Source: Planctomycetota bacterium (GTDB taxonomy: Bacteria; Planctomycetota; B15-G4). From it: a stretch of 34,712 nt of DNA. Below are positions 12,248 to 20,743 of the stretch, piece after piece. The position numbers and the translations under genes are program-made. The DNA is taken from positions 1-34,712 of the forward strand of contig QNBX01000028.1 of assembly GCA_003644265.1 (NCBI GenBank), read 5' to 3'. The notes under the pieces were generated by a model that searched no databases, had not been told where the DNA came from, and was given only the letters and a program-made list of their open reading frames with translations. Positions within the stretch are counted from its first letter, which is position 1. Every line of letters starts with the position of its first letter.

Positions 12248-13804
12248 ATGGACCTGCGTCGACGATCCCTCGGGAATCAGCCTGTCATGCAGCGAGCCCT
12301 GGACATCAGCTTGGCGTTGCTGCTGATGCTGGTCGCGGCCGCCAGCGCGCACGCCGACGTCATCCACTACAAGGACGGACGGAAGCTGGAAGGCGTGATC
12401 GTCGAACGCAGCGCCAGCTCGCTCAGGGTCGAGACCAGCTTCGGCAGCATTGACGTGGCCCTGTCCAAGATCGACCACATCGAGGAGCGCCTGACTCCCG
12501 GACAGGAGCTTGCGCAGCGCCGAGGTCAGATCGCCGACGACGACGCGGGCGCGCTGTGGGTGCTGGCCACCTGGGCCGACGAGCACAGGTTGCGCAAGCA
12601 GCACCAGAGCTTGGTCCACGCGGTGCTGCTGGCCGCCCCCGAGCATGAGGGCGCCAACCTGGTGTTGGGACGGGTGCGGGTGGACGGCCTCTGGATGGAG
12701 CCCAACGAAGTCGAGGCCTACCGGGAGCGCCTGGCCGACGAGAGGCGCGCCCAGGGCCTGGTGCTGCACGAGGGCGCCTGGGTGCCTGAGGCCGAGGCCA
12801 ACCGCGCCCGCGGGCTGACGCTGCTGGACGGACAGTGGATGCCCAAGCGCGAGGCCCACCGACAGCAGGCCCTGACCGACCTGGAGCACCTGGGCGGCTG
12901 GAAGGCCCACGCCAGCGGGGGCGAGTTCGTCACCATCATCAGCGAGTTGGACCAGGACACGGTCAAGTTCCTGATCTACGACCTCGACGCCGCCGTGCGC
13001 GACTTCCTGCGCCGAGCCCAACCCAACCCGAGGGAGCGCAAGCGCCTGGTGGGCCTCGACATCCCGATCTTCCTGCTGCCCGACCGCGCGCTCTCGATCA
13101 AGCTGCTGGAGGCCGGGTTCTTCGACCGCTACCCGCTCTTCGCCGACGCCAAGCAACGCTTCGCCCAGCTACCCGCCTACGGCATGAACTGGCCGCGCCC
13201 CTTCCTGGTGCTGGTGGAGGGGCAGCAGCTGGCCAAGAACGGCGACCCGGACACGGCGCGCCTCGGTCTGCTCGGGCACCAGCTCGGGCGGCTGTTCATC
13301 GATCGCATGAAGGGCGAGCGCAGCGCGCCGGTCTGGGCCACGACGGGCTTCGCCGCCTACTACGAGGGCGTCACCAACTACTACCAGACCGTGTCCATCA
13401 GCACCGAGGGCGAGGACGACGACGGCGACCCGGAGGGTCAGTGGGTCCACGGCTGGGAGCACTATGGTGAGTGGCGCGACCAGCTGCTGGACGAGTCGGT
13501 GCAGCGCACGCTGCCAGCGCTCAGGTCCCTCTTCAGCGACGCGAGCGGCGGCTATGACAGCCGCGAGGTGGGCATGCTCTGGAGCGTGACGCGGTTCCTG
13601 CTCCAGAAGCACGAGCGCGAGCTGTTCCACTACCTGCGCGTGTTCGACAGCAACCCGTTCGAGCTGGCGAGCAACCTGGCCGTCGAGCACGAGCGCGCCT
13701 GGAACGCGAGCTTCGCTGACGGCATCGACGAGCTGGAGGCCGAGTGGCGCGACTGGGCCCTGGTGCAGCCGCGGCGCTTCCCCACCGACGAGCTGGGGCG
13801 CTGA
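12248..13804 (+). CDS. Secreted protein with SH3-like N-domain and degenerate peptidase-like region
   Basis: Exported protein of 518 residues. AGGGG seven bases before the ATG at 12248 supports that start; a second ATG at 12287 also precedes the signal sequence LALLLMLVAAASAHAD. After cleavage comes a small beta domain (VIHYKDGRKLEGVIVER..VALSKIDHIEER) of a type common in planctomycete secreted proteins. Next, around residues 135-215, are three related blocks built on G-x-W and Glu/Arg (VDGLWMEPNEVE, HEGAWVPEAEAN, LDGQWMPKREAH). The C-terminal half resembles gluzincin-type peptidases in layout, with LLGHQLGRLFIDRM followed by APVWATTGFAAYYEG, but the HExxH metal motif is not intact (H-Q-L-G-R), so hydrolytic activity is doubtful. 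It is divergent from the giant kinase regulator, which may control it. Function unknown. Confidence 0.75.
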   Translation: MDLRRRSLGNQPVMQRALDISLALLLMLVAAASAHADVIHYKDGRKLEGVIVERSASSLRVETSFGSIDVALSKIDHIEERLTPGQELAQRRGQIADDDAGALWVLATWADEHRLRKQHQSLVHAVLLAAPEHEGANLVLGRVRVDGLWMEPNEVEAYRERLADERRAQGLVLHEGAWVPEAEANRARGLTLLDGQWMPKREAHRQQALTDLEHLGGWKAHASGGEFVTIISELDQDTVKFLIYDLDAAVRDFLRRAQPNPRERKRLVGLDIPIFLLPDRALSIKLLEAGFFDRYPLFADAKQRFAQLPAYGMNWPRPFLVLVEGQQLAKNGDPDTARLGLLGHQLGRLFIDRMKGERSAPVWATTGFAAYYEGVTNYYQTVSISTEGEDDDGDPEGQWVHGWEHYGEWRDQLLDESVQRTLPALRSLFSDASGGYDSREVGMLWSVTRFLLQKHERELFHYLRVFDSNPFELASNLAVEHERAWNASFADGIDELEAEWRDWALVQPRRFPTDELGR

Positions 13805-13807
13805 GGG

Positions 13808-15406
13808 TCAGTCGCCCGCCGGACCGGGGGGCGGCGGCGGCAGGCCGGGGCGCCGGCCGCCCGCGGGCGGCGCGGGCCGCTCGGCCCCCGGCAGCTCAGC
13901 CACCCTGCGACGCAGCAGCGCCACGGCCTGATCCTGCTCGCTCAACGGCTGCCGCGGGTCGAAGGGGATCGGCAGGGCTCCGGGGATCTCGCGCCGCAGC
14001 ACCGAGAGCACGGCCCAACGCAGGGCCTCCTCGCGCGACTCATCCAGCAGCACGCTCAGGCAGGCCGAGGCCAGCTGGCCGTCGAACAGCTGCCTGCAGC
14101 CCTCGATGAGGGCGGGGTGCAGCGGCTTCTGCAGGAGCTGACGCTTGAGCCAGTCGCGGTCCTCGCGGGCCACGCGCCGGCCCACCGTGACCTGGCGCGC
14201 GTCCTGCCGACCGCCCGAGAGAAAACGCCGCACCTCGTCGCGCCACTGCGGGCCGAAGGCGGCGTCGAGCACCTGCCGGTGCAGCGCCACGACGGCCGGG
14301 TCGAGGGCCTGCTCGTCATCGCCCACACCCAGGCTGTAGCGACCCAACGCGGTGCTGCCCCCGGGCAGCTCGCGCGGCAGGGTCAGCTCGAAGGCGGTCC
14401 CGTCGCCCACCTTGGCCAGCTTGGACCAGGCCTCGCGGGCGCGCAGGGCCGCCTTGCTGGGGCGGCCGCTGTCCGGTGCGCTCACGTGAACCGTGTGCAG
14501 CTCGGACTCGTCGCCGCGCGAGAAGGCGCGCGCCAGCGACATGACCTCACCGTTGTCCTCGTCGTGCCAGGGCGCGTCGCCCACCAGCAGGATCACCCGG
14601 CGCGCGCCGTCGCTCCAGGTCAGCTGGTTCACGGCCACGTCGAGGCCGGCCTCGACGGCCTCCTCGAAGTCGGGGCTCTCGCGCATGCCGCCCGAGGCCT
14701 CCAGCTCCAGCAGGAAGTTGCTCACGCGCCAGGGGTGGCTCTCGAAGTCGACGTGTCGTGTGGTCCAGTCGTCGCCCGTGTCGCGGTAGGCCACGATGGC
14801 CATGCGCACGCCGGGCACGACCCGTCCCAGGTCGCCGGAGATGGCGTCGATGGCGGCGCGGGCGCGATCGATGAACGACTGCATGGAGCCGGTGGCGTCG
14901 ATCACGAAGGCCACCTCGACGCCGCGCCGACGCAGCTCGCCGATGCGATCGCGCAGCAGCCCGCTGGCGGCGTCCAGGCCGTCGCCCGTGCGCGCGCCGG
15001 TCACGTCGGCCAGCCCGCGCGAGCCGCGGCGCCCGCCGCCGCCCGAGCCTCCCAGCCCGAGCACATCCGGCGCATCGGTCAGGTCGTCATCCAGCGTGGA
15101 GGCCGTGGGCTCCAGCTCGAGCTCGTGCAGCTCGAGCTCTTCGGGCTCCAGCTCCTCCGGCTCCGGCTCGATGGGCTCGGCCAGCTCCTGCAAGCTGGCC
15201 GTCAGCCGCAGGCTCACGTCGGGCGCATCCACCGCCACCAGCAGCTGGTGCAGCCACAACGCTGCGCCGATGTGCAGCACCAGCGCCACGATCAGCGGGG
15301 CGGGCGTGCGCCGCCACTGCTGGCGCGTGCGCCGGCGCCGGATGGCCGCCCGCTGGGAGGCCAGGCCGCTGCGCGTGTCGAGAGCTGGGTCGGGAAGCTG
15401 GGTCAT
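13808..15406 (-). CDS. Membrane-anchored von Willebrand factor A domain protein
   Basis: The 532-residue product has a very basic N-terminus (RRRRTRQQWRR), one transmembrane helix at about 36-58 and an acidic Glu/Pro/Leu linker (EEL and ELE repeats at about 74-100), then a Gly-rich hinge. The VWA domain starts near residue 163: VAFVIDATGSMQSF carries the metal-ion-dependent adhesion site, Asp170 within D-x-T-G-S, followed by IVAYRDTGDDW and VILLVGDAPWHDED. The C-terminal part is helical and ends in a Pro-rich tail. Such proteins bind partners on the outer face of the inner membrane. The ATG at 15406 is chosen since it directly precedes the anchor; the frame stays open upstream over rsmD control DNA. 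It ends three bases past the convergent neighbour. Exact partner unknown. Confidence 0.85.
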   Translation of the reverse strand: MTQLPDPALDTRSGLASQRAAIRRRRTRQQWRRTPAPLIVALVLHIGAALWLHQLLVAVDAPDVSLRLTASLQELAEPIEPEPEELEPEELELHELELEPTASTLDDDLTDAPDVLGLGGSGGGGRRGSRGLADVTGARTGDGLDAASGLLRDRIGELRRRGVEVAFVIDATGSMQSFIDRARAAIDAISGDLGRVVPGVRMAIVAYRDTGDDWTTRHVDFESHPWRVSNFLLELEASGGMRESPDFEEAVEAGLDVAVNQLTWSDGARRVILLVGDAPWHDEDNGEVMSLARAFSRGDESELHTVHVSAPDSGRPSKAALRAREAWSKLAKVGDGTAFELTLPRELPGGSTALGRYSLGVGDDEQALDPAVVALHRQVLDAAFGPQWRDEVRRFLSGGRQDARQVTVGRRVAREDRDWLKRQLLQKPLHPALIEGCRQLFDGQLASACLSVLLDESREEALRWAVLSVLRREIPGALPIPFDPRQPLSEQDQAVALLRRRVAELPGAERPAPPAGGRRPGLPPPPPGPAGD

Positions 15407-15476
15407 GGGCGCGTGGAGGGGCGACGATGGTATCGTTCGACGCGACAATGACGAGGTTCGGGCACATCCGTCTTCC

Positions 15477-16076
15477 ATGGCCGCTCCGCATGCACCCACG
15501 ATCACAGGCGGACGCTGGCGCGGGCGCCGGCTGACCGTCGCCCAGGGGCTGGTGACCCGGCCCACGCGCTCGCTGGTGCGTCAGGCCCTGTTCAACATGC
15601 TCGGACCGCGCGTTCTGGACGCGGTGGTGCTCGACCTCTACTCCGGCTCCGGGGCACTGGGCCTGGAGGCCCTCTCACGCGGCGCGGCCCGGGTCGTGTT
15701 CGTCGAGCGCCACCCCAAGGCCCTGGCCGCCCTGCGCAAGAACCTGGCCAGCTGCGCCCCCGAGCCCGGCACGGCCCTGCTGCTGAGCGTGGACGCCGCC
15801 AGCCTCTCGAGCCTGCCCGAGAGCCCCTTCGACCTGATCACGGCCGATCCACCGTTCGCGCTCATAGATGCCATTCCGGCCCTGATATCGGCCCCTGAAG
15901 CCGTGGCACCGGGGGCCACACTGGCGTACCACGGCCCCTCCGAGCGCGCGGCCCCGCCCGCCCCGGCCGCGTGGAGCTTCGACCGCACCCGGGTCCACGG
16001 CCGCTCCAGCTGGCACCTGTTCCTGCGCGACCAGGCGGCGCATGACGGCGGCGAGGCTCCCCCCGGGCACGCTTGA
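15477..16076 (+). CDS. rsmD: 16S rRNA (guanine-966-N2) methyltransferase, RsmD family
   Basis: SAM-dependent methylation of G966 in 16S rRNA during small-subunit assembly. The 199-residue protein shows the family opening TGGRWRGRRL and RPTRSLVRQALFNML, the SAM-binding DLYSGSGALGLEALSRGA, the acidic VFVERHP and the catalytic ADPPF (family N/D-PP-Y/F). Length is close to the usual 180-200. The reading frame is open far upstream through the opposite VWA gene, so the start is set by homology to MAAPHAPTITGG at 15477. The C-terminus is a little longer and more charged than usual (DQAAHDGGEAPPGHA). It is divergent from the VWA gene with a 70-base interval. Confidence 0.92.
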   Translation: MAAPHAPTITGGRWRGRRLTVAQGLVTRPTRSLVRQALFNMLGPRVLDAVVLDLYSGSGALGLEALSRGAARVVFVERHPKALAALRKNLASCAPEPGTALLLSVDAASLSSLPESPFDLITADPPFALIDAIPALISAPEAVAPGATLAYHGPSERAAPPAPAAWSFDRTRVHGRSSWHLFLRDQAAHDGGEAPPGHA

Positions 16077-16332
16077 CGGCCGCCCGCCGGGCACGCTTGG
16101 CGACCGGCGACCCGCGGTCGCGCCCCGTGGCGATGAAGCGAGCCCTCGCAGCCGCCTGCAGGCCCCGGCCGCGCCCCACGCCGAGCCTCGACCCAAGGCC
16201 CGCTTCCGAGGTGGCGACCGCTTCAAACATGCCCCTGGCAGCGAGAATAGCCCTCATATCAACTCAAGCTTACATGTGCTGCGTTCGATACATGCTCCAC
16301 GCAAGCGGCACCCCATCACCCGGAGTCACAAC
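16077..16332. other. 256-base gap before the 62-residue gene
   Basis: No convincing gene. The first 150 bases are very GC-rich. From about 16245 to 16310 there is a distinctly AT-richer patch (around ATAGCCCTCATATCAACTC) that contrasts with its surroundings and probably contains a promoter for the gene at 16333; I could not define -35 and -10 boxes with certainty. Confidence 0.4.
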
Positions 16333-16521
16333 GTGGAGCACATCGACTGGAACCGCCTGGCCAATGCCAGGAAGCTCCTGACCGGCATGCCCGATGACGA
16401 GAGCATCGCGGCCCGCTATGAAATGTGGCGGGCCCGTCTGATCCGCAAGGACCGCCTCGCCGAGCAGCAACTGGACCAGGAACTGCTCGACCTGCTGGTG
16501 CAGATCCAAGACGCCGTCTGA
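16333..16521 (+). CDS. Small conserved-looking protein, 62 residues
   Basis: I do not recognise a family. GTG at 16333 is preceded by GGAG (16322-16325) with ideal seven-base spacing, and there is no in-frame ATG for 290 bases upstream, so this start is well supported. The product (MEHIDWNRLANARKLL..) is charged and should be almost wholly alpha-helical, with heptad-like Leu/Ile spacing in the second half (AEQQLDQELLDLLVQIQ), suggesting a small dimerising or adaptor protein. Its composition fits a real cytosolic protein and not GC-driven noise. It lies between rsmD and a pseudouridine synthase, but with gaps of more than 100 bases on both sides. Confidence 0.65.
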   Translation: MEHIDWNRLANARKLLTGMPDDESIAARYEMWRARLIRKDRLAEQQLDQELLDLLVQIQDAV

Positions 16522-16642
16522 GCCGGTCTCAGGGGACAGGCGGCTTCGGCGCCCGGCTGCCCCCGCGACAAGACAGGCGCGGCTGTGGGAAGATGCGTGG
16601 TCGCACGCTGCTCCCCACTCACGTCGCTCCCGGTCGGCTCCC

Positions 16643-17773
16643 ATGAATCTCCAACGCCTTCAGAAGTTGATGGCCTCCGCCGGCGCCGGTTCGCGCCGCG
16701 AGTGCGAGACCTTCATCACCGCCGGCCGCGTGTCCGTCGACGGGCAGATCGTGACCGAGCTCGGCGCCAAGGCCGACCCCGACGTGCACGAGGTGCGCCT
16801 CGACGGCGAGCGCCTGAGCTTCCCCAAGCGCCGCACCTGGCTGCTGAACAAGCCCAAGGGTGTCATCTGCTCCAACCGTGGCCTGCCCGGCATGCCCATG
16901 GTGAACGACTTCGCGCCGCCGGATGCGCGCGGCCAGCGGCTCTTCAGCGTGGGCCGGCTCGACGTCGAGTCCGAAGGCGCCATCCTGCTCACCAACGACG
17001 GCGAGCTGTGCCACCGCGTCAGCCACCCGAGCTTCGGCGTGGAGAAGACCTACCGCGTGACGGTGCAGGGCGTGCCCGACGAAGCGACCATCCTCAAGAT
17101 GCGCAAGGGCGTCTGGCTGGCGGAAGGCCGCACCGGCTCCCTGAGCGTGCGCTGCCTTGAGCGCCGACGCGAGAAGGCCGTGCTCGAGATCAAGGTGCGC
17201 GAGGGCATGAAGCGCGAGATCCGCCGGGTCTGCGCGCGCTTCGGGCACGAGGTCATCCAGCTCACACGCGTGGCCATCGGGCCGGTGCTGCTGGGCACCC
17301 TGGGCCGCGGCGACACGCGCCCGCTGACGCCGGAGGAGGAGGCGTCGCTGCGCGAGTGCGCCGACGTGATCATCCGCCTGGGTGGCGGCCGGCAGCCGAG
17401 CAAGCAGGGCAGCGCCCGCTCGCGACGTGCGCGCGCGAAGAACCCCGATGCGCACGATGGCGCGCATGCCGGCGGCGCACGCTCCGGCGGCGCACGTTCC
17501 GGCGGCGCACGTTCCGGCGGCGCACGTTCCGGCGGCGCACGCTCCGGCGGCGCACGTTCCGGAGGCGCACGTCGCTCTGGACGGGGCGACGGTTCAGCCC
17601 CCGGCGAGCGCTCAGGGTCGGGCGGCGGGCGCAGCGGTGGCGCGGGCCGTGGCGGCGGGCGTAGCGGCGGCGCAGGCTCTGGCGGCGGGCGTAGCGGCGG
17701 CGCAGGCTCTGGCGGCGGGCGCAGCGGCGGCGCGGGCCCTGGCAGACGTCGGGGCGGTCGCGGGCCACGCTAG
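16643..17773 (+). CDS. RsuA/RluB-family rRNA pseudouridine synthase with long repeat tail
   Basis: Converts a uridine of rRNA to pseudouridine. The first 245 residues are a standard RsuA/RluB/RluE enzyme: S4 RNA-binding domain (RLQKLMASAGAGSRRECETFI..GRVSVDG), LLNKPKGVICS, catalytic Asp107 in GRLDVESEG, LTNDGELCHRVSHPSFGVEKTYRV, and the KREIRRVCARFGHEVIQL motif. The exact target base cannot be told; RluB-like is most likely. About 130 extra residues follow: a basic linker (RSRRARAKNPDA), at least six copies of SGGAR, a second linker and four copies of a ten-residue Gly/Arg/Ser block. The tail has no acidic residues apart from the linkers, so it should be disordered and RNA-binding, like RGG tails. 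Start by homology; no strong ribosome-binding site is seen. Confidence 0.93.
   Translation: MNLQRLQKLMASAGAGSRRECETFITAGRVSVDGQIVTELGAKADPDVHEVRLDGERLSFPKRRTWLLNKPKGVICSNRGLPGMPMVNDFAPPDARGQRLFSVGRLDVESEGAILLTNDGELCHRVSHPSFGVEKTYRVTVQGVPDEATILKMRKGVWLAEGRTGSLSVRCLERRREKAVLEIKVREGMKREIRRVCARFGHEVIQLTRVAIGPVLLGTLGRGDTRPLTPEEEASLRECADVIIRLGGGRQPSKQGSARSRRARAKNPDAHDGAHAGGARSGGARSGGARSGGARSGGARSGGARSGGARRSGRGDGSAPGERSGSGGGRSGGAGRGGGRSGGAGSGGGRSGGAGSGGGRSGGAGPGRRRGGRGPR
17471..17575 (+). repeat. 15-bp tandem repeat in pseudouridine synthase gene
   Basis: The unit GGCGGCGCACGYTCC is repeated six times in register (17471-17560), differing only by C/T at one position, and followed by a seventh degenerate copy (GGAGGCGCACGTCGC). 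It is in frame and codes for repeats of Gly-Gly-Ala-Arg-Ser. The near identity at DNA level suggests recent slippage expansion. Confidence 0.95.
17621..17740 (+). repeat. 30-bp tandem repeat in pseudouridine synthase gene
   Basis: Four consecutive 30-bp units begin at 17621, 17651, 17681 and 17711. Each starts GGCGGCGGGC and codes for a ten-residue Gly/Arg/Ser/Ala block. The two central units are identical; the outer two have a few silent or conservative changes. In frame with the enzyme. Confidence 0.95.
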
Positions 17774-17806
17774 CGAGTCCTCCGCGACGAGCTCCCGAAT
17801 CCGCGC

Positions 17807-20743
17807 TCAGCCCTCGCTGGCAGCGGACAACCTGCGCAGGACCACGCCCCAGGCCTCGCCCTCGCCCAACGCATCGGCGTAGGCCCTGCCAGCGGCGGCA
17901 GCGCCCGGCTGCCCCTGCAACAGACCCAGGGCCGCGCGGTGCAGCGGCGGCAGCGGCCCCAGCCGCAGCGCCTGCTCCAGCGCCTCCCGCGCTTGCTCGT
18001 CACCTGCCTGCGCAAACAGCAGCGCTGCCCCCAGGTTGAGCAGCAGCGAACGGTCCGCGGCCGCACCCGAAGCCCGCGCACCGCGCAGCAGCTCGAGCGC
18101 CTCGTCCAAGAAGCCCAGGCGCGTGAAGATGCCGCCCAACATGGCGGCCAGCGGCACGTCCCGCCCACGCTCCAGCGCGCCGTGCAGCAGCGTGGCCGCG
18201 TCCTCCCAGCGCTGTTCACCGGTGAGCTCGGTGGAGCGCTCAAGCAGGGCGAGACGCGTCGCGACGTGGCCCGGTAACTCGCTCCAAGCCGCCAGCAGCG
18301 CGTGGTCGATGTCGGCATCCAGGTCCGACAGGCGCGGACGCTGGTTGGGATCGGCGCGGTCGACGGTCGCGCGCTCGAGCGTGGCCGCGCGCGCCATGAG
18401 CAGCAGCCGCAGCACGACGCCGCGCCGCTGGAGCTCTCGCCCCAGCTCGCGGTTGTCGCGCGAGTCGAGCGGACGTCGCGCCAATGATGAAGTGGTCAGC
18501 GGCTGCACCAGCTCGGCCAGCAGGCGCATGTTGCGGTGGGCCAGGAGCGCCTCGTCATCGGCCCGGCCCTGGGACATGATCTCGGTCACGGGGCGCGCGA
18601 GGGTCACCCGCGGCCGGGAGTCGAAGCGCTCGGTGAGCCGCCAGGCGTCACACACGTGGGCGTCCACCAGGCCGGTCCACTGCAGCGGCCCCGCGCTGTC
18701 GGGAGCAGGGGCCAGCAGCTCGTTCAGCGCGTCTTGCCCGGGCAGGCCCTGGGGCAGCCCGCCCACCAGCGCCACCAGCGGTTCGTTGGAGAGGGGCGTG
18801 GCCACCAGCAGACGCGCGCTGGGGAACACCTGCACGAAGCTGGCCGCCGCTGACCCGAAGGCCTGCCACGGGAGCTGGTGCAACGGCAACCACTGCACGA
18901 ACACGCCGCGCTTGGTGAGGCAACGACGCACCGAGCGCAGGTGCTCCAGAGAGAGCAGATCGCCCGCGCCGCTCAGCCAGGGAAAGAACAGGTCGCCCAC
19001 CACCAGGTCGTAGGTGAGCGGGTGCTGGGCCACCCAGAGCCGCGCGTCGGCCGGCTGGACGGGCAGCGCGGGCGCGCGCGGGGGCGGGGCGCCGGGCACG
19101 GGCTCGCTGCCCTCGGCGCGCTCGGCCAGGCCCACCTGCCAGATGGAGCGGTTGTGTTCGACGCAGTCGACGCGCGCGCGTGTGGTGGCGCGCACGCCGG
19201 CCAGGGTGTGACCGGCGCCCATGCCCAGCACCAGGGCGCGCTCGGCGTCAGGCGCCAGGCAGGCCGCCAGGCGCCCCAACCGGCGCGCCAGGACGTCGGC
19301 CCCGCCGCCTCCCAACGAGAAGCGACCGTCCAGCTTGAGCCGCTCGCTGCCACCCTGCACGGCGACCAGATCGGTCAAGCCATGGGTGCCTTCGTGGCGA
19401 CCCAGCAGCTGCTGCTCGTCGGGGGCGCTGCGCCAAGGATAGCTGAGCTCGGAGGTGGTCAGCCCGAGCGCGGCCGCCGCGAGCACGAGCAAGGCGCTGG
19501 CAGAAGCAACCACGCGACGGGGAGCCACCCAGAGCCCCAGCGCAGCCAGGGCCAGGGCCAGCCCCCCCGCCGTGAGCGAGCCCGCGCGCAGCAGGTCCGG
19601 AGTGCCCCAGGCACCGCCGGCCAGCCCCTGCGCCACCAACAGGCCTCCCAGCGCTCCCCCCAGGGTCGAGAGCCCCGACAGGTCGCCCACCCAGGAGCCC
19701 AACCGGGCGCGCGGTCGGCGCGCGGCTCGGCTGGCCGCGGTCACCACGCTGCCCGCGCCCAGGCCCAGCAGGAGTGCCGCCGGCGCCGGGTCGAGCTGGG
19801 CCGCCAGCAGCCCCTCCCACCCGGCCGGCCAGGCCAGCCCGAGCCCCGCGGCCGCCAGCAGCAGCGCGGTCAGGGCCTCGGCGGGCAGGGCGCGCCAGGC
19901 GGGGATCATGAGCACAGCGCCCGCGGCCATGCCCAGGTGCAACCAGAGCAGCACACGCACGCTGGTCTGCATGCTGGCTCCCGTGAGCTGGGCCCCCACC
20001 CGCAGCAGCAAGACCTGACCCGCGACCAGCAGCGTGCCCGCCAGAAAGGCCGCCAGCGGGAGCAGCGACGGGGCACGCGGGAGCGCGACGGGCGCTTCGG
20101 GCGGCGCCTCGCCGGGCGTCGCGACGGGCCCGTGACCCGGCCCCGCCTCGGCCCCCATCAGCGCGCCGAGCCAGCAGATCAGCGCGCTGCCCGCCAGGGC
20201 CAGAGCGCTTACCAGGCCCACCGCCCAGCCTTCCAACAGCAGCTCCGGGTAGAGCGCGCAGCCGGCCGCGCCGCCCAGGGCCACGGACGCCGCCACGCCT
20301 CCGGTGGCCCGCGCGGCGGGCAGGCCCGCGGCGCTGCGCAGGCGCGCCAGCAAGGGCAGGGCCCCTCCCAGGGCGAAGGCCGCCGGCAGCGCCGGCAGCG
20401 CGCCTCGGGCCAGGCGCGGCCAGAGACCCGCGGGCGGCACGTCGGCGGCCTGACGCTCCAGCAGCCAGGGCGCCAGCCAGACCGCCAGGGCACCCAGGGC
20501 CAACCAGCGCGCCGCGGACAGGCCCCGCTGGGAGCTGCTGTCGACAAAGCGCCCCCCGAGCATGGATCCGGCGGCCCAGGCCGCCAGGAACGCGGGCAAC
20601 ACCAGCGTGGCCGCGGGCAGCAGCCCGGGCAGGGCCACGGAGGCCCCGCGCAGCCAGGCCAGCTCGAGCAGCAGGGCGGCGAGCCCCGCGGCGGCGGCGG
20701 CGACACATGACAGCAGCGCGACGTTCAAGAGTCCTCCCGGCAT
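17807..20743 (-). CDS. Multi-pass membrane spermidine-synthase-like protein with C-terminal TPRs
   Basis: Up to 978 residues. The first 430 or so are hydrophobic with many predicted membrane helices (e.g. LLSCVAAAAAGLAALLLELAWLRG), then an aminopropyl/methyltransferase Rossmann domain: LVLGMGAGHTLAG near residue 500 (SAM-type loop), acidic VDCVEHN, YDLVVGDLFFPWLSGAG and the GVFVQWLPLHQLPW segment typical of fused membrane/spermidine-synthase-like proteins. The last 150 residues are TPR-like. Whether it makes polyamines is uncertain; most such membrane fusions have no known substrate. ATG 20743 overlaps folC by 19 bases. A TTG at 20728 preceded by GGGAGG overlaps the folC stop as TTGA and may be the true start. 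Confidence 0.85.
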   Translation of the reverse strand: MPGGLLNVALLSCVAAAAAGLAALLLELAWLRGASVALPGLLPAATLVLPAFLAAWAAGSMLGGRFVDSSSQRGLSAARWLALGALAVWLAPWLLERQAADVPPAGLWPRLARGALPALPAAFALGGALPLLARLRSAAGLPAARATGGVAASVALGGAAGCALYPELLLEGWAVGLVSALALAGSALICWLGALMGAEAGPGHGPVATPGEAPPEAPVALPRAPSLLPLAAFLAGTLLVAGQVLLLRVGAQLTGASMQTSVRVLLWLHLGMAAGAVLMIPAWRALPAEALTALLLAAAGLGLAWPAGWEGLLAAQLDPAPAALLLGLGAGSVVTAASRAARRPRARLGSWVGDLSGLSTLGGALGGLLVAQGLAGGAWGTPDLLRAGSLTAGGLALALAALGLWVAPRRVVASASALLVLAAAALGLTTSELSYPWRSAPDEQQLLGRHEGTHGLTDLVAVQGGSERLKLDGRFSLGGGGADVLARRLGRLAACLAPDAERALVLGMGAGHTLAGVRATTRARVDCVEHNRSIWQVGLAERAEGSEPVPGAPPPRAPALPVQPADARLWVAQHPLTYDLVVGDLFFPWLSGAGDLLSLEHLRSVRRCLTKRGVFVQWLPLHQLPWQAFGSAAASFVQVFPSARLLVATPLSNEPLVALVGGLPQGLPGQDALNELLAPAPDSAGPLQWTGLVDAHVCDAWRLTERFDSRPRVTLARPVTEIMSQGRADDEALLAHRNMRLLAELVQPLTTSSLARRPLDSRDNRELGRELQRRGVVLRLLLMARAATLERATVDRADPNQRPRLSDLDADIDHALLAAWSELPGHVATRLALLERSTELTGEQRWEDAATLLHGALERGRDVPLAAMLGGIFTRLGFLDEALELLRGARASGAAADRSLLLNLGAALLFAQAGDEQAREALEQALRLGPLPPLHRAALGLLQGQPGAAAAGRAYADALGEGEAWGVVLRRLSAASEG

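Noticed and set aside
17471..17740. Tandem repeats as an origin or iteron array
   Set aside because: They are GC-rich, in frame with a pseudouridine synthase, and code for a regular Gly/Arg/Ser pattern; no AT-rich unwinding region or DnaA boxes were seen.
18878..20710. 610-codon plus-strand open frame opposite the membrane spermidine-synthase-like gene
   Set aside because: Gln/Arg/Gly-rich low-complexity antisense translation without domain; the opposite strand has clear membrane helices and a Rossmann motif.
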